Assembly: GCF_026183675.1 (NCBI RefSeq)
Contig: NZ_JAPIVK010000006.1
Coordinates: 62,001-126,000, forward strand
Length of the DNA stretch: 64,000 nucleotides
Origin: Microbulbifer halophilus
GTDB lineage: Bacteria > Pseudomonadota > Gammaproteobacteria > Pseudomonadales > Cellvibrionaceae
Reading direction: 5' to 3'
This document shows positions 51,709-60,519 of the stretch, piece by piece. Each line of letters begins with the position of its first letter. Positions within the stretch are counted from its first letter, which is position 1. The notes under the pieces were generated by a model, which worked only from the letters and a program-made list of their open reading frames with translations, ran no database searches and was not told the origin of the DNA. The position numbers were made by a program, and so were the translations under genes.

Positions 51709-51887
51709 CGGTAGTCGGCCTACCATTGGATACTGGAAAACTATCGTCACCGGTACCTCTGGAGGTCAGCACCGTGAGAACCGCAACCCCGCTCGGCATT
51801 TATTTGCCGCCGAAACCCCGCCCCTGCACAACTCCCGCACCCTTGTAAGTTGTACATTGACACAGGCTGATACAAGAGAAGCTCAAC

Positions 51888-53738
51888 ATGAAGAATATTA
51901 ACCGGCTTGCGACAATCGCCCTGTCCTCCGCGATGCTCAGTGGCCCCACGGTTTCCAGCGCCCAGGACGGCGAGGAATTCGTGCCGCAATGGGCGAAGCG
52001 GGCCGTCTGGTACCAGATTTTCCCCGAACGCTTCCGCAATGGCGACCCTTCCAACGACCCGAAAATGAAGGATATTCTCGGCGCCGATCCGCAGGAGCCG
52101 CCCAGGGAATGGCAGATTCACCCTTGGGGTAGCGACTGGTACCGGTTGCAACCCTACGAACAAGCCAATGACGAGCGGGAACTCTGGAAGCACCTGTTGC
52201 GGCGCCGCTATGGCGGCGACCTTCAGGGAATCATCGATCAGCTCGACTATGTGAGCGACCTAGGCATCAATGCCATTTACCTGAATCCCGTCTTCGACTC
52301 GCCGTCGCTGCATAAGTACGACGGCGCCAGCTACCACCATATCGACCCCAATTTCGGGCCGGACCCCGAAGGCGACCGGAAATTGATGGCCGAGGAGAAC
52401 CCGCAGGATCCTTCCAGCTGGGTCTGGACCAGGGCCGATGAACTGGCGCTGAAGCTGATTGACGAAGCCCATGAACGCGGTATCAGGATCATATTCGACG
52501 GCGTATTCAATCATATGGGCACCAATAGTTTTGCCTTCCAGAACCTGCTCGAGTACCAGGAAGAGTCGCCCTACAAAGACTGGTTTACGGTCGAGTCCTT
52601 CCGCAATGAACGCAAGGGGACGAAATTCAGGTACTCCGGCTGGTTCGGCGTGGAGTCCCTGCCCGAGTTCAAGGAGGATGAAAACGGCCTGGTAGAGGGA
52701 CCGAGAAACTATGTATTTGCCGCTACCCGGCGCTGGATGAACCCGATGGGCAAGGGTGTCGGGCACGGCATTGACGGCTGGCGGCTGGATGTCGCCTACG
52801 ACGTTCACCACAATTTCTGGAAGGCCTGGCGCAACCACGTAAAATCGATCAATCCCGAGGCCTATCTGACCGCAGAGATCGTCGACGAGCCGGAAACAGT
52901 AAAACCCTACTTCCAGGGCGACGAATTCGACGGCGAGATGAATTACAACTTTGCCTTCGCCGCTGCCGAGTTCTTCTTCAATCCCACAGACACAGACATC
53001 AGCGTCAGCGAGTTCAACCGGAAACTGGCGGATCTCCGGGGGCTCTATCCACAGGGCGTGGCTTACGTCGTGCAGAACCTGTTTGGAAGCCACGACGCCA
53101 ACCGGATTGGCTCGCATATCGTCAATCGCGGAATCGGCAACTTCCGGGACTGGGGGGATTACTTTACCAAGTCACAGGTTACCAACAACCCCGACTACTC
53201 TGTGCGCAAACCCAACCGGCATGAGATTCAGTTGCAAAAACTCTTTGCCATCTTCCAGATGACCTACGTGGGCGCGCCGATGATCTACTACGGCGACGAA
53301 GTGGGCATGTGGGGTGCAAATGACCCGGATTCACGCAAACCGATGATCTGGTCCGATATCGAGTATGAAGACGAAGTCTACATGCCCGACGGCAGTACGC
53401 GATCCCCCGACAAAGTGGCTGTCAATACGGGTCTGCTATCCCACTACCGGGCTTTGATTCGGGTTCGCAACCGAAATCCGGCGCTGCAACTGGGTGATTT
53501 CGAGCCGGTACTGATCGACGATGAGCGCCAGCTCTACGGCTATCAGCGCACCTATCGCGACAACCGGGCCCTGGTCATACTGAACAACTCCCCCCGGGAA
53601 AAGGCCGTTTCGACAGCAATACTGGGAGACTCGCGCTGGCGCGATGTACTGAATGAAAAGGGACAGGCTTTCGACCACCAGCCCAACGATATGGCAATCG
53701 ATGCACGGGATGGACTGATCCTGATCAGGGAGCGGTAG
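51888..53738 (+). CDS. GH13 alpha-glucosidase/neopullulanase-like, exported
   Basis: A 616-residue GH13 enzyme with a signal peptide ending VSSAQ/DG. It shows WYQIFPERFRNGDPSNDP, YGGDLQGIIDQLDYVSDLG, nucleophile D301 (DGWRLDVAYD), acid E330 (LTAEIVDEP) and D403 (GSHDANR), then a short C-terminal beta domain (DDERQLYGYQRTY). The WQIHPWGSDWYRLQ insert near 73-90 is typical of periplasmic maltodextrin glucosidases/neopullulanases in this bacterial group. It probably makes glucose from short maltodextrins, feeding glucokinase at 57142. A terminator shared with the convergent TonB receptor gene follows at 53837-53875. Confidence 0.9.
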   Translation: MKNINRLATIALSSAMLSGPTVSSAQDGEEFVPQWAKRAVWYQIFPERFRNGDPSNDPKMKDILGADPQEPPREWQIHPWGSDWYRLQPYEQANDERELWKHLLRRRYGGDLQGIIDQLDYVSDLGINAIYLNPVFDSPSLHKYDGASYHHIDPNFGPDPEGDRKLMAEENPQDPSSWVWTRADELALKLIDEAHERGIRIIFDGVFNHMGTNSFAFQNLLEYQEESPYKDWFTVESFRNERKGTKFRYSGWFGVESLPEFKEDENGLVEGPRNYVFAATRRWMNPMGKGVGHGIDGWRLDVAYDVHHNFWKAWRNHVKSINPEAYLTAEIVDEPETVKPYFQGDEFDGEMNYNFAFAAAEFFFNPTDTDISVSEFNRKLADLRGLYPQGVAYVVQNLFGSHDANRIGSHIVNRGIGNFRDWGDYFTKSQVTNNPDYSVRKPNRHEIQLQKLFAIFQMTYVGAPMIYYGDEVGMWGANDPDSRKPMIWSDIEYEDEVYMPDGSTRSPDKVAVNTGLLSHYRALIRVRNRNPALQLGDFEPVLIDDERQLYGYQRTYRDNRALVILNNSPREKAVSTAILGDSRWRDVLNEKGQAFDHQPNDMAIDARDGLILIRER

Positions 53739-53836
53739 CCCGGTCCGGCCTGTTTGAAACAGCCGCTTGATGGCGAAGAGATGGTTCGATCCTGAATAGA
53801 AGTGCAGCTGTCATTTTCGCAATCCTCGCGATCGAC

Positions 53837-53875
53837 AAAAAAACCCCTGCAATACGGAATTGCAGGGGTCTTTTA
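53837..53875. terminator. Bidirectional rho-independent terminator
   Basis: AAAAAAACCCCTGCAAT-acgg-AATTGCAGGGGTCTTTTAT, an 11-bp stem with A-tract and T-tract, between the convergent GH13 and TonB receptor genes. Confidence 0.9.
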
Positions 53876-53897
53876 TCTGCGAGACTAGCTGGCGGAA

Positions 53898-56681
53898 TTA
53901 CAGCTCGTAGCTGAAGCCCAACAGGTAAGTCTTGCCGTAGCTCTGGTAGTCGCGTACCTGGAGCTCATTGTCGCCACTCAGGGTGGTGAAGGGTTCGTCA
54001 GTCAGGTTGATTCCCTGCAGATAGACGGACAGCCCCTCAAGGCCGGAGATACCGGCATCGGTAAAGTCGTAACCGAGCTGGGCGTCGACAATGGTTTCAC
54101 CCAGTACATCCACCTGCTCGGTATTAAAGCCGAGACCGTAGACATCGCCCTTGAAGTCGGAACGCTTGCGCACGCTGGTGCGGGCGGAGAAACCATGGTT
54201 CTCGTAGTACAGGGTCAGGGTTTCGATACGGTCGGACAGTCCCGGCAGTTCGAACTCGTTGTCGTTCTGGTCCTCGATATCGGAACTCACGCCGGTGTGG
54301 CTGGCCAGCAGGCCGAAACCATCCAGGCTCTCGGAGAAGGCGTTGAATGGCAGGGTCACAGACAGCTCGTAACCCTGCAGGGTACCGCCGCCGGCGTTGA
54401 TCTTGCCATAGGCAGTGGCTGTGGAATTCTCCGGCACTTCCCCGGTGGACGGATCCGCCACACCCGTCAGCTCAACCTGATAGTTGTCGTCAAAGTGCCA
54501 GTTGCTCAGATCCTTCCAGAAAAGAGCGGCCGAGAAGTAACCTTCGTCGCTGAAGTAGTTTTCGTAGGAGAGGTCGACACCGACCGCCTCCTTCGGCTCC
54601 AGCGTCGGGTTGCCGCCACTAATTACCCAGTTGTTGCCATTCGTATCCGGCGTCTGGTTGTAATTCACTTCCAGGGACGCGTTCATTTCATCCATGCGCG
54701 CGCGGGAAATGGTTTTTGCCGCACCGAAGCGCAGGGTCTGCTGGTCGTCGATCTCCAACGCCAGGTTCAGGCTCGGCAACAGCCGGCCGTAATCATGACC
54801 GAGTTTGGTCGGCGTGGCGACGACCAGGCCCTCTTCGGTGGTCTGGCCGGCATGGCCCCTGGACTGCTGTTCGGTGTAGACGTAGCGCAGCCCGGCATTG
54901 CCGGAAAGCGGCAGCCCCGCCACCTGGGTTTCAAAGCCTGCCTGCGCAAACGCAGCGGTCACTTCTTCGCTGACACTGTAGGACTTTGTCAGGTGGTCGA
55001 TCCCGGTGAGCGACTCGTCCAGCAGGTTGTAGTAACCGTCGTTCATCATTGCTGCGGCGTCGTAGGCGATCATGTCGCCCATGCCGATAAAGTCCAGGGA
55101 AGCCGTACCCAGACGGTAGTCCTCCGGCACTTCCAGCATCTCCGGGAAGTCCGTCAGAGTCATGTAGTAACCGCCGGACTGCTTGGTCTTGGTGCGATCG
55201 CGGTAGGAAACGCCGTAGTTGATTTCGTTGACTAAGCCCAGATCCACCATCTGGCTGGCGGCGAGTTTGATCGTGGTCAGCTCGTCATCGATAGTCGGCG
55301 TATTGAGGAAGCCGTCCTGTGCGGTATTCTCGCCTGCTGTACCGGTCAGGTTGTAGTAATCGTTCAACGCGGAGCTGGCACCCCAAGACAGCGGACCACC
55401 TAGCTGGATCAGATCCCAATCACTGTAGTCCAGTTCGTGGTCGAATTTGGCGCCGGTGTTGCCTCCGTCAAAGGTATAGGTGAGGTCTTCGGCAATACCT
55501 TCGTTATCACCGCGGCCAGTGCCGGAGTAACTCTCGAAGCTCCAGATATCCCGCTCGACAGTTGAATGGCTGGCATCGAACTCCAACTGGAAAGTGTCGC
55601 TGAAATCGTACTTGGTATTGAAACCGAAGGATCCCAGCTCGGCCTGGCGAGTTTCCAGGTCGTTACGCACAACGACGCGTTGGTCTTCCACGGTACCGCT
55701 GCTGACAAAGCCGGACGCTTCGTCGATTTCGTTGGCACTGACAGGACCCTGCCCCCAGGCCATCGGAACCTCGATACCACGCAGGATCTTCTCGTCATTG
55801 AAGTCCACGTAGAGGGCATCGAAAGTGGTGTGCAGCTTGTCGTTGGGCTGCAGTTCCACTACCAGCATGGCGCTGTCGCGTTCCAGTACGGAGGAGCGTA
55901 CAAAGGGCTTGGCCCCACCCAGTACAGAGTAATCTTCCAGCCCCGGCGTGTCTGTGCGATAGCCCCACGTATTCCAGCGCTCTTCCTGGTTCGGGGAGCT
56001 CATGGTGTTGTAGGCGAAAGCTACACCGATAGTGTCGTCGGCGAACTGGTCGATATAGGAGAAGGTGGCGCGATGACCGCTATCTTCGCCGTCCGGATTC
56101 AGCTTGTCGAAACCAGTCTGCTCCAGCTGCCCATTGAACTTGACCACACGCTCGCCACGCTCCAGCGGTTTGACGGTCTGCATGTCGATCACGCCGGCAA
56201 TACCTTCTGCCTCGATATTGGCCTGCGGCGTTTTATAGACAGTGACACCACTCATGATCTCTGAGGGATAGAGATCGAACTCTACGCCGCGGTTATCGCC
56301 AATGGAAACCTGCTCGCGGCCATTGAAGGTGGTGGCACTCTCGTTTTCACCAAAACCGCGGATGGTCACCCGACTGGCGCGACCATCCAGACGCTGGGTG
56401 GCGAGCCCCGGCAGGCGCGAGATGGACTCGGCGATGGAGGAATCCGGCAGCTTGCCGATATCCTCGGCGGAGATAGCCTCAACCACGGCCTTGGCGTCGC
56501 GTTTGGTGTCGATGGAGTCCATCACACTCTTGCGGAAGCCGGTGACAGTTACCTCTTCAAGTGTATTGGAGACGCCCTCTTCTGCGGCGAAAGCCGGCAG
56601 CGAAACACTCACGGCTGCTACCGCAGCGGACAGCAAAGTGGGCCGGAAGGCCCCCTTACCTTTATAGGATTGACTCATCAT
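53898..56681 (-). CDS. TonB-dependent receptor for maltodextrins (MalA-like)
   Basis: A 927-residue outer-membrane receptor. It has a signal peptide ending LPAFA/AE (about 32), a TonB box LEEVTVTG at 41-48, a plug (IGKLPDSSIAESISRLPGL, RASRVTIRGFGENESATTFNGRE, NIEAEGIAGVIDMQT) and a barrel ending in LLGFSYEL. It belongs to the same broad class as the receptor at 2964 but is clearly a different clade. Its place among amylases fits uptake of maltodextrins, like Caulobacter MalA. Translation may start at either of two adjacent ATGs (56681 or 56678) after GGGAGAAG. A MalT-box-like inverted pair lies 63 bases upstream with TAGGAT 20 nt from it. Confidence 0.93.
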   Translation of the reverse strand: MMSQSYKGKGAFRPTLLSAAVAAVSVSLPAFAAEEGVSNTLEEVTVTGFRKSVMDSIDTKRDAKAVVEAISAEDIGKLPDSSIAESISRLPGLATQRLDGRASRVTIRGFGENESATTFNGREQVSIGDNRGVEFDLYPSEIMSGVTVYKTPQANIEAEGIAGVIDMQTVKPLERGERVVKFNGQLEQTGFDKLNPDGEDSGHRATFSYIDQFADDTIGVAFAYNTMSSPNQEERWNTWGYRTDTPGLEDYSVLGGAKPFVRSSVLERDSAMLVVELQPNDKLHTTFDALYVDFNDEKILRGIEVPMAWGQGPVSANEIDEASGFVSSGTVEDQRVVVRNDLETRQAELGSFGFNTKYDFSDTFQLEFDASHSTVERDIWSFESYSGTGRGDNEGIAEDLTYTFDGGNTGAKFDHELDYSDWDLIQLGGPLSWGASSALNDYYNLTGTAGENTAQDGFLNTPTIDDELTTIKLAASQMVDLGLVNEINYGVSYRDRTKTKQSGGYYMTLTDFPEMLEVPEDYRLGTASLDFIGMGDMIAYDAAAMMNDGYYNLLDESLTGIDHLTKSYSVSEEVTAAFAQAGFETQVAGLPLSGNAGLRYVYTEQQSRGHAGQTTEEGLVVATPTKLGHDYGRLLPSLNLALEIDDQQTLRFGAAKTISRARMDEMNASLEVNYNQTPDTNGNNWVISGGNPTLEPKEAVGVDLSYENYFSDEGYFSAALFWKDLSNWHFDDNYQVELTGVADPSTGEVPENSTATAYGKINAGGGTLQGYELSVTLPFNAFSESLDGFGLLASHTGVSSDIEDQNDNEFELPGLSDRIETLTLYYENHGFSARTSVRKRSDFKGDVYGLGFNTEQVDVLGETIVDAQLGYDFTDAGISGLEGLSVYLQGINLTDEPFTTLSGDNELQVRDYQSYGKTYLLGFSYEL

Positions 56682-56743
56682 CTTCTCCCTGGATTTATCG
56701 TTATGGTGAGTAGTTGCATCCTATGAGCGCCTATCATCCATAA

Positions 56744-56768
56744 CATCCTCCCCCCGAGGGGGAGGAGG
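56744..56768 (-). promoter_or_regulatory. MalT-box-like inverted pair before the maltodextrin receptor
   Basis: CATCCTCCCCCC-ga-GGGGGAGGAGG. The right half contains a full E. coli MalT box, GGGGAGGAGG. Toward the receptor (minus strand) GGGGGAGGATG is followed after 20 nt by TAGGAT. Confidence 0.65.
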
Positions 56769-57141
56769 CGGGAGAAGCGACCGGGCCCCCGGGCCCGGCG
56801 CGATAACACACCGTAACCACTTGTTTTACATAGACTTTATCGGGCCCAAGTGACCCGACCCGGAAGCGGCGGAACCATCTGGAGAGACTCGATATGCCCC
56901 TCCACCCCTCGATCCACCACAGTCCCCGTCCGGGCCGCATATGATGATTTCACAGGCCCAATCTGTCCAGAAAACAATCAAAACGTTGGCAGAACGTCCA
57001 GAAAAGACTCGATTTCGATCTATCCGGGAAATGGAAATCCCTCCGGATAGCGATGAAAGGAATCAGAATCCCCTCCTCCCACCTGCATTTCCGGTGGCGC
57101 GGGATTGCGTGGGCCAGACTGAAATGGAAGCTGCCGCCCGC
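56769..57141. other. Gap between receptor promoter and glucokinase end
   Basis: About 370 bases with no convincing gene. It contains the end of glucokinase's transcript and a short inverted sequence GGGAaatggaaaTCCC near 57026. No terminator with a T-tract is evident, so glucokinase transcription could run on into the receptor gene, which is on the same strand. Confidence 0.4.
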
Positions 57142-58104
57142 TCAGTTATCCAGCTGTACCGCGGCCCCGATCAGGGCCTGAAACCCGGCTTTCAGGGCGT
57201 ACAGGGGGACCGTCTCCATCCAGCCGTGGACCCGGCCCTTGTCGAGAAAACGCTGTTCGAAGTCGCTTTCCGGCAGCAGTTCGGCGATACGCGGCAGTAT
57301 GCCGCCGCCGAGGAAAACACCGCCGCGGCCCCCCAGGTACAGCGCCGCGTCGCCGGCGGTGCTGCCGAGGAAGTTGAGGAAGTCGATCAGGGCTTCACGG
57401 CACATCGGGTCGGAACCATCCAGGCCGCGGCTCCCCACATCCGGCGGGGTCAGATCTTCGGCCCGCTTGCCGTTCAGTTCGCAGACGGCGCGATAGAGAT
57501 TCACCAGGCCGTTGCCGGACAGCACCCACTCGTTGAACACCGGCTGGCGGTCCCGCATCAGTATCTGCAGTAGCTGCAGGTCGCGCTCGGTGGCCGGGGC
57601 CAGGTTGGCGTGGCCACCTTCACCGGCCAGTACGTGATAGCGGCCGTTTTCCACCGCCAGGCCGGCCACGCCAAGGCCGGTGCCCGGACCCAGCACCGCC
57701 ATCTGTGCGCCCTCGATCCGCGGCGCGTCCCTCAGCACCGTGTAGTCCTCGCTGCCCAGTTTGGGCAGGGACAGGGCCAGCGCGGCGAAATCGTTGATCA
57801 ATTCCAGGTGGGCAAAGCCGAACTCCCTACGCAGCGAATCGGCGCAAATACTCCAGCCCAGGTTGGTCATATAGACGCGGCCGCCGGCCTCGGTCCTGTC
57901 CACCGGGCCGGCCGCGGCGATACAGGCGCGCTCGGGCACCGACCGGTCGAGGCTCTCGATCCAGTGGTGGAAGGCGGCATCGAAGCCGGCGAACTGCTGG
58001 CAGTCCACCACCTTGAGGCACTGCAGTTCATAGCCGCCGTCGGTGGGCTGGGCGATGGCAAAGCGGGCGTTGGTACCGCCGATATCCGCTACGATGCTTG
58101 TCAT
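57142..58104 (-). CDS. glk: Glucokinase
   Basis: A 320-residue proteobacterial glucokinase (Glk family) that phosphorylates glucose with ATP in the cytoplasm. It has the phosphate-binding ADIGGTNARFA at 6-16, the catalytic-aspartate region LINDFAAL, LGPGTGLGVAGL and GEGGHANLAP, and a helical C-terminus typical of the group. It completes the starch route: amylases and glucosidases, transport, glucose, glucose 6-phosphate. It may equally serve glucose from xyloglucan. Its 5' leader region may contain the minus-strand terminator at 58267-58293, about 165 bases upstream. No MalT-box-like site is found near it. Confidence 0.93.
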   Translation of the reverse strand: MTSIVADIGGTNARFAIAQPTDGGYELQCLKVVDCQQFAGFDAAFHHWIESLDRSVPERACIAAAGPVDRTEAGGRVYMTNLGWSICADSLRREFGFAHLELINDFAALALSLPKLGSEDYTVLRDAPRIEGAQMAVLGPGTGLGVAGLAVENGRYHVLAGEGGHANLAPATERDLQLLQILMRDRQPVFNEWVLSGNGLVNLYRAVCELNGKRAEDLTPPDVGSRGLDGSDPMCREALIDFLNFLGSTAGDAALYLGGRGGVFLGGGILPRIAELLPESDFEQRFLDKGRVHGWMETVPLYALKAGFQALIGAAVQLDN

Positions 58105-58266
58105 TGCTTATTACCTGTTATCTCCCTGAAAAGCGGCGCTATAAGTTACGGATTCGGCGGGTAAAAAACCAGCCCTCCCCGGCGCCGATGGCGTCTCCCC
58201 TCCACCGGGAGGGGGAGACAGGCGCCAGTCGGCACTTTTGCGGGGGGCGCCGACAAACATGCGGCC
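58105..58266. repeat. Leader of glk with CTCTCCC-family repeat
   Basis: An imperfect palindrome (about 58171-58221), GTCTCCCCTCCACCGGGAGGGGGAGAC inside longer GGCGCC arms, lies between glk and the terminator at 58267. No gene. Confidence 0.5.
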
Positions 58267-58293
58267 AAAAAAAGACCGGCACTGGGGCCGGTC
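58267..58293 (-). terminator. Orphan rho-independent terminator upstream of glk
   Basis: On the minus strand: GACCGGC-cccagt-GCCGGTC followed by seven T. No minus-strand gene is recognisable between it and the AraC gene start at 58742, so it either ends a small RNA or attenuates transcription entering glk. Confidence 0.8.
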
Positions 58294-58741
58294 CAACTAG
58301 CAGAAAGGAAGAAGAAGGCGATGGAGCCCACTGCCTCGGCGACCGCAGTAACCAGGGATGCCGCCTGTGTGGCAGCGGCGGTCGCGTGATGCGGATCATC
58401 GCCGCAGGGGCCGGGTCTGTCGGCCCACTTTCGCCACCGGGGGCAAACTGGGGCCTTGCCACTTTGCCCGGCGGGCGGGACGCCGGCCATTCCGGGGCCG
58501 GGATCTCCGCAGGACTGGAATCGTTGACTGCTCGGTCGGAGCGCTTTCCACTCTGTCGCAAACCGCGGGTTGCCCTTTTCCCAGTATGGATGCCGAAATG
58601 AAACAACCGCCAACAGAGCGTATGGCAACCGGCGACAGCCACAAAATTCATCGCAAGCCAAGATAGGCGCGGCGCTGGTTATTCTCTATACTGCGCGACA
58701 GAACAACACTACAAACAACTCTAATAACCAGCCCGAGCGAG
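58294..58741. other. Intergenic region upstream of the AraC gene
   Basis: Some 450 bases without a gene I can support. Frames here have no family character. A TATACT hexamer at 58687-58692 may be the -10 of the AraC gene, with no good -35. The minus strand of this stretch may encode a small RNA ending at 58267. Confidence 0.4.
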
Positions 58742-59905
58742 ATGAAAGAATACGTATTCAATATCCCCGATGTGGTATTGCTGATGACCGCTGCGGAGTG
58801 CCTGCTGCTGTCCATCTTTCAACTGGTACTGCCACAGCGCGAACGCAACTACGCTCTGCTGCTGACCGCCTTCCTGCTGATCGTGGCCCTGGCCTCCACC
58901 TGTACCCTGATTCTCTGGAACGACCAGTTCACGCTGTGGCCGCTGTTCGAGCAGCACATGGTGCCCTACCTGCTGTTCGCCGCACTGATGCTGAAGGGGC
59001 CGGCCTTCTACCTCTACGTTTCGGCCCTGACCCAGCAGAACCTGCGCCTGCAGCGACACCATGCACTCCACCTGCTGCCGGCAGTGGTAATGCTGCTGTG
59101 CATCGCCATATTCGGCCTGAGCGCCGACGACCTGCGTCACATTGCCGTGGCCGGCCAGGGCATTCCCTCGGGGCTGGTGGATCTTGTCTGGGACCTGTCC
59201 ACGCTGGTGCCACTCGCCTACGCGCTGGCCGCGGTGCTGCTGATCCGCCGCTACCGCGGTGAATTGAAGGACGAGTACTCCCACTTCTCCACCGAGGAGC
59301 TGAGCTGGCTGAGCGGCCTCACGCTGGCCGTGACCGCCAGTTGGGGCTGGACTCTGCTGGTGCATATCCTCGCCCGGTTCTCGTCCGTGGCCCTTGCCGA
59401 CTACCTGGGGATCGCCGACAACTACATCACCTTCATCCTGGTGAACGCCTTTTTCGCCTATACCCTGACCTACGCCCACCGGCTGCTGGACACCAGGCCG
59501 GAAGCCAGCCGCGAGGTACCGGAGGAGGAGCCATCCGACAGTGCCATCGACCGGGTCCGCCGTGCGATGGAGGGCGACAAGGTATTCCTGAAGAAGAACC
59601 TGAACCTGGAACAGTTTTCCGAAAGAGTGGACCTGCCGGCAAAAGAGGTCTCCGCCGTTATCAACAAACACTTCGGCACCAACTTCTTCGAGTTCGTGAA
59701 TTCCTATCGCGTGGAGGAGGCCAAAGCGTTGCTGGCCGATGCGAAAAACGCCGACATGACGATTCTCGATATCCTGCTGCAGTCCGGCTTCAATAGTAAG
59801 TCCGCCTTCCACCGCTTCTTCAGCCGGCTGGTGGGAATGTCGCCGACGGAGTACCGTAAACAGACGCGGGCGCCCAGGGAAGAAACATCGGTCGCACAGC
59901 CATAG
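58742..59905 (+). CDS. AraC-family regulator with multi-pass membrane N-terminus
   Basis: A 387-residue protein with about seven hydrophobic helices in the first 240 residues (for example VVLLMTAAECLLLSIFQLVL, LLLTAFLLIVALASTCTLIL, LLPAVVMLLCIAIFGL) and a C-terminal AraC DNA-binding domain (about 275-378). The latter has both helix-turn-helix units, LNLEQFSERVDLPAKEVSAV and DMTILDILLQSGFNSKSAFH, ending FSRLVGMSPTEYRK. This membrane-AraC type is common in gammaproteobacteria and Bacteroidetes and is thought to sense envelope or extracellular signals. Targets are unknown. Candidates are the broken GH16/GH3 beta-glucan genes to the right or the starch genes to the left. Confidence 0.88.
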   Translation: MKEYVFNIPDVVLLMTAAECLLLSIFQLVLPQRERNYALLLTAFLLIVALASTCTLILWNDQFTLWPLFEQHMVPYLLFAALMLKGPAFYLYVSALTQQNLRLQRHHALHLLPAVVMLLCIAIFGLSADDLRHIAVAGQGIPSGLVDLVWDLSTLVPLAYALAAVLLIRRYRGELKDEYSHFSTEELSWLSGLTLAVTASWGWTLLVHILARFSSVALADYLGIADNYITFILVNAFFAYTLTYAHRLLDTRPEASREVPEEEPSDSAIDRVRRAMEGDKVFLKKNLNLEQFSERVDLPAKEVSAVINKHFGTNFFEFVNSYRVEEAKALLADAKNADMTILDILLQSGFNSKSAFHRFFSRLVGMSPTEYRKQTRAPREETSVAQP

Positions 59906-59939
59906 TCCGCCGGCTCCAATACAACCGTCGTGGACAGCG

Positions 59940-60254
59940 ATGTCCGCGGCGGAAATAGCCGCATACCCACCATTACTCATCAACGGCACGCTGGATACCA
60001 CCTACCTCGGCGGCCTGGGCCAGAGCGACGGCGTCTACCGCCGCATTCCCTACGGCGTGCCCAAACTCTTCTACGAGGCCTCCAACGCCGGCCATAAGGT
60101 CTGGGGCGGACCGGAAGATGCCAATCGCTACGTGGGCCAACTGGCACCGGCCTTCCAGAAAACCTTCCTCGACGGCGATACCCACTGGGCCGAATTCCTG
60201 GACCGCCCGCCCCTCTATGTGGCAACTTTCGAAAGCGCCCACCTCCCCAACTGA
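59940..60254 (+). pseudogene. C-terminal fragment of an alpha/beta-hydrolase-like protein
   Basis: A 104-codon open frame with the look of the last third of an alpha/beta hydrolase: PPLLINGTLDTTYLGG (the strand carrying the acidic residue), then FYEASNAGHKVWGG with a candidate catalytic histidine and THWAEFLD near the end. There is no nucleophile-elbow (GxSxG) region or ribosome-binding site before the ATG, and the frame upstream is open only because it runs over the AraC gene. It may be a decayed gene. A short expressed protein cannot be ruled out. A strong terminator follows. Confidence 0.4.
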
Positions 60255-60279
60255 TCTTTCCACCAAAAGACAGGCACTG

Positions 60280-60307
60280 TGCACCGGCGTTTGTCGGTGC
60301 ATTTTTT
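60280..60307 (+). terminator. Rho-independent terminator
   Basis: TGCACCG-gcgtttgt-CGGTGCA followed by TTTTTT, 25 bases after the hydrolase fragment. It ends the AraC transcription unit. Confidence 0.9.
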
Positions 60308-60451
60308 GTGGGGAAGCCGAGAGATACCGCAGGACAGGAGGAAGATTACGCCCCTATTGACATCCAGCAGTTCTCTGCGAGAAATTTCGTGTCATCATCC
60401 ATCAGGATCATTTTCAGGGAACAGAAGCCAACTGCTTTCTCGCACAGTCCT

Positions 60452-60481
60452 TTGACAACTTTTCCCCCTGAGACTCATGAT
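60452..60481 (+). promoter_or_regulatory. Candidate sigma-70 promoter for the amidase gene
   Basis: TTGACA (60452-60457), 18 bases, CATGAT (60476-60481), about 40 bases before the amidase ATG. The surrounding DNA is clearly more AT-rich than its neighbours. Confidence 0.55.
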
Positions 60482-60519
60482 AGCGATCTGTTCGGAATAA
60501 AACCTGACAAGGATGCCTC

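Noticed and set aside
58139-58661. Two overlapping minus-strand frames of about 170 codons upstream of the AraC gene
   Set aside because: They run through the orphan terminator and a repeat, have no ribosome-binding site and show no conserved motif. The terminator argues for RNA rather than protein here.
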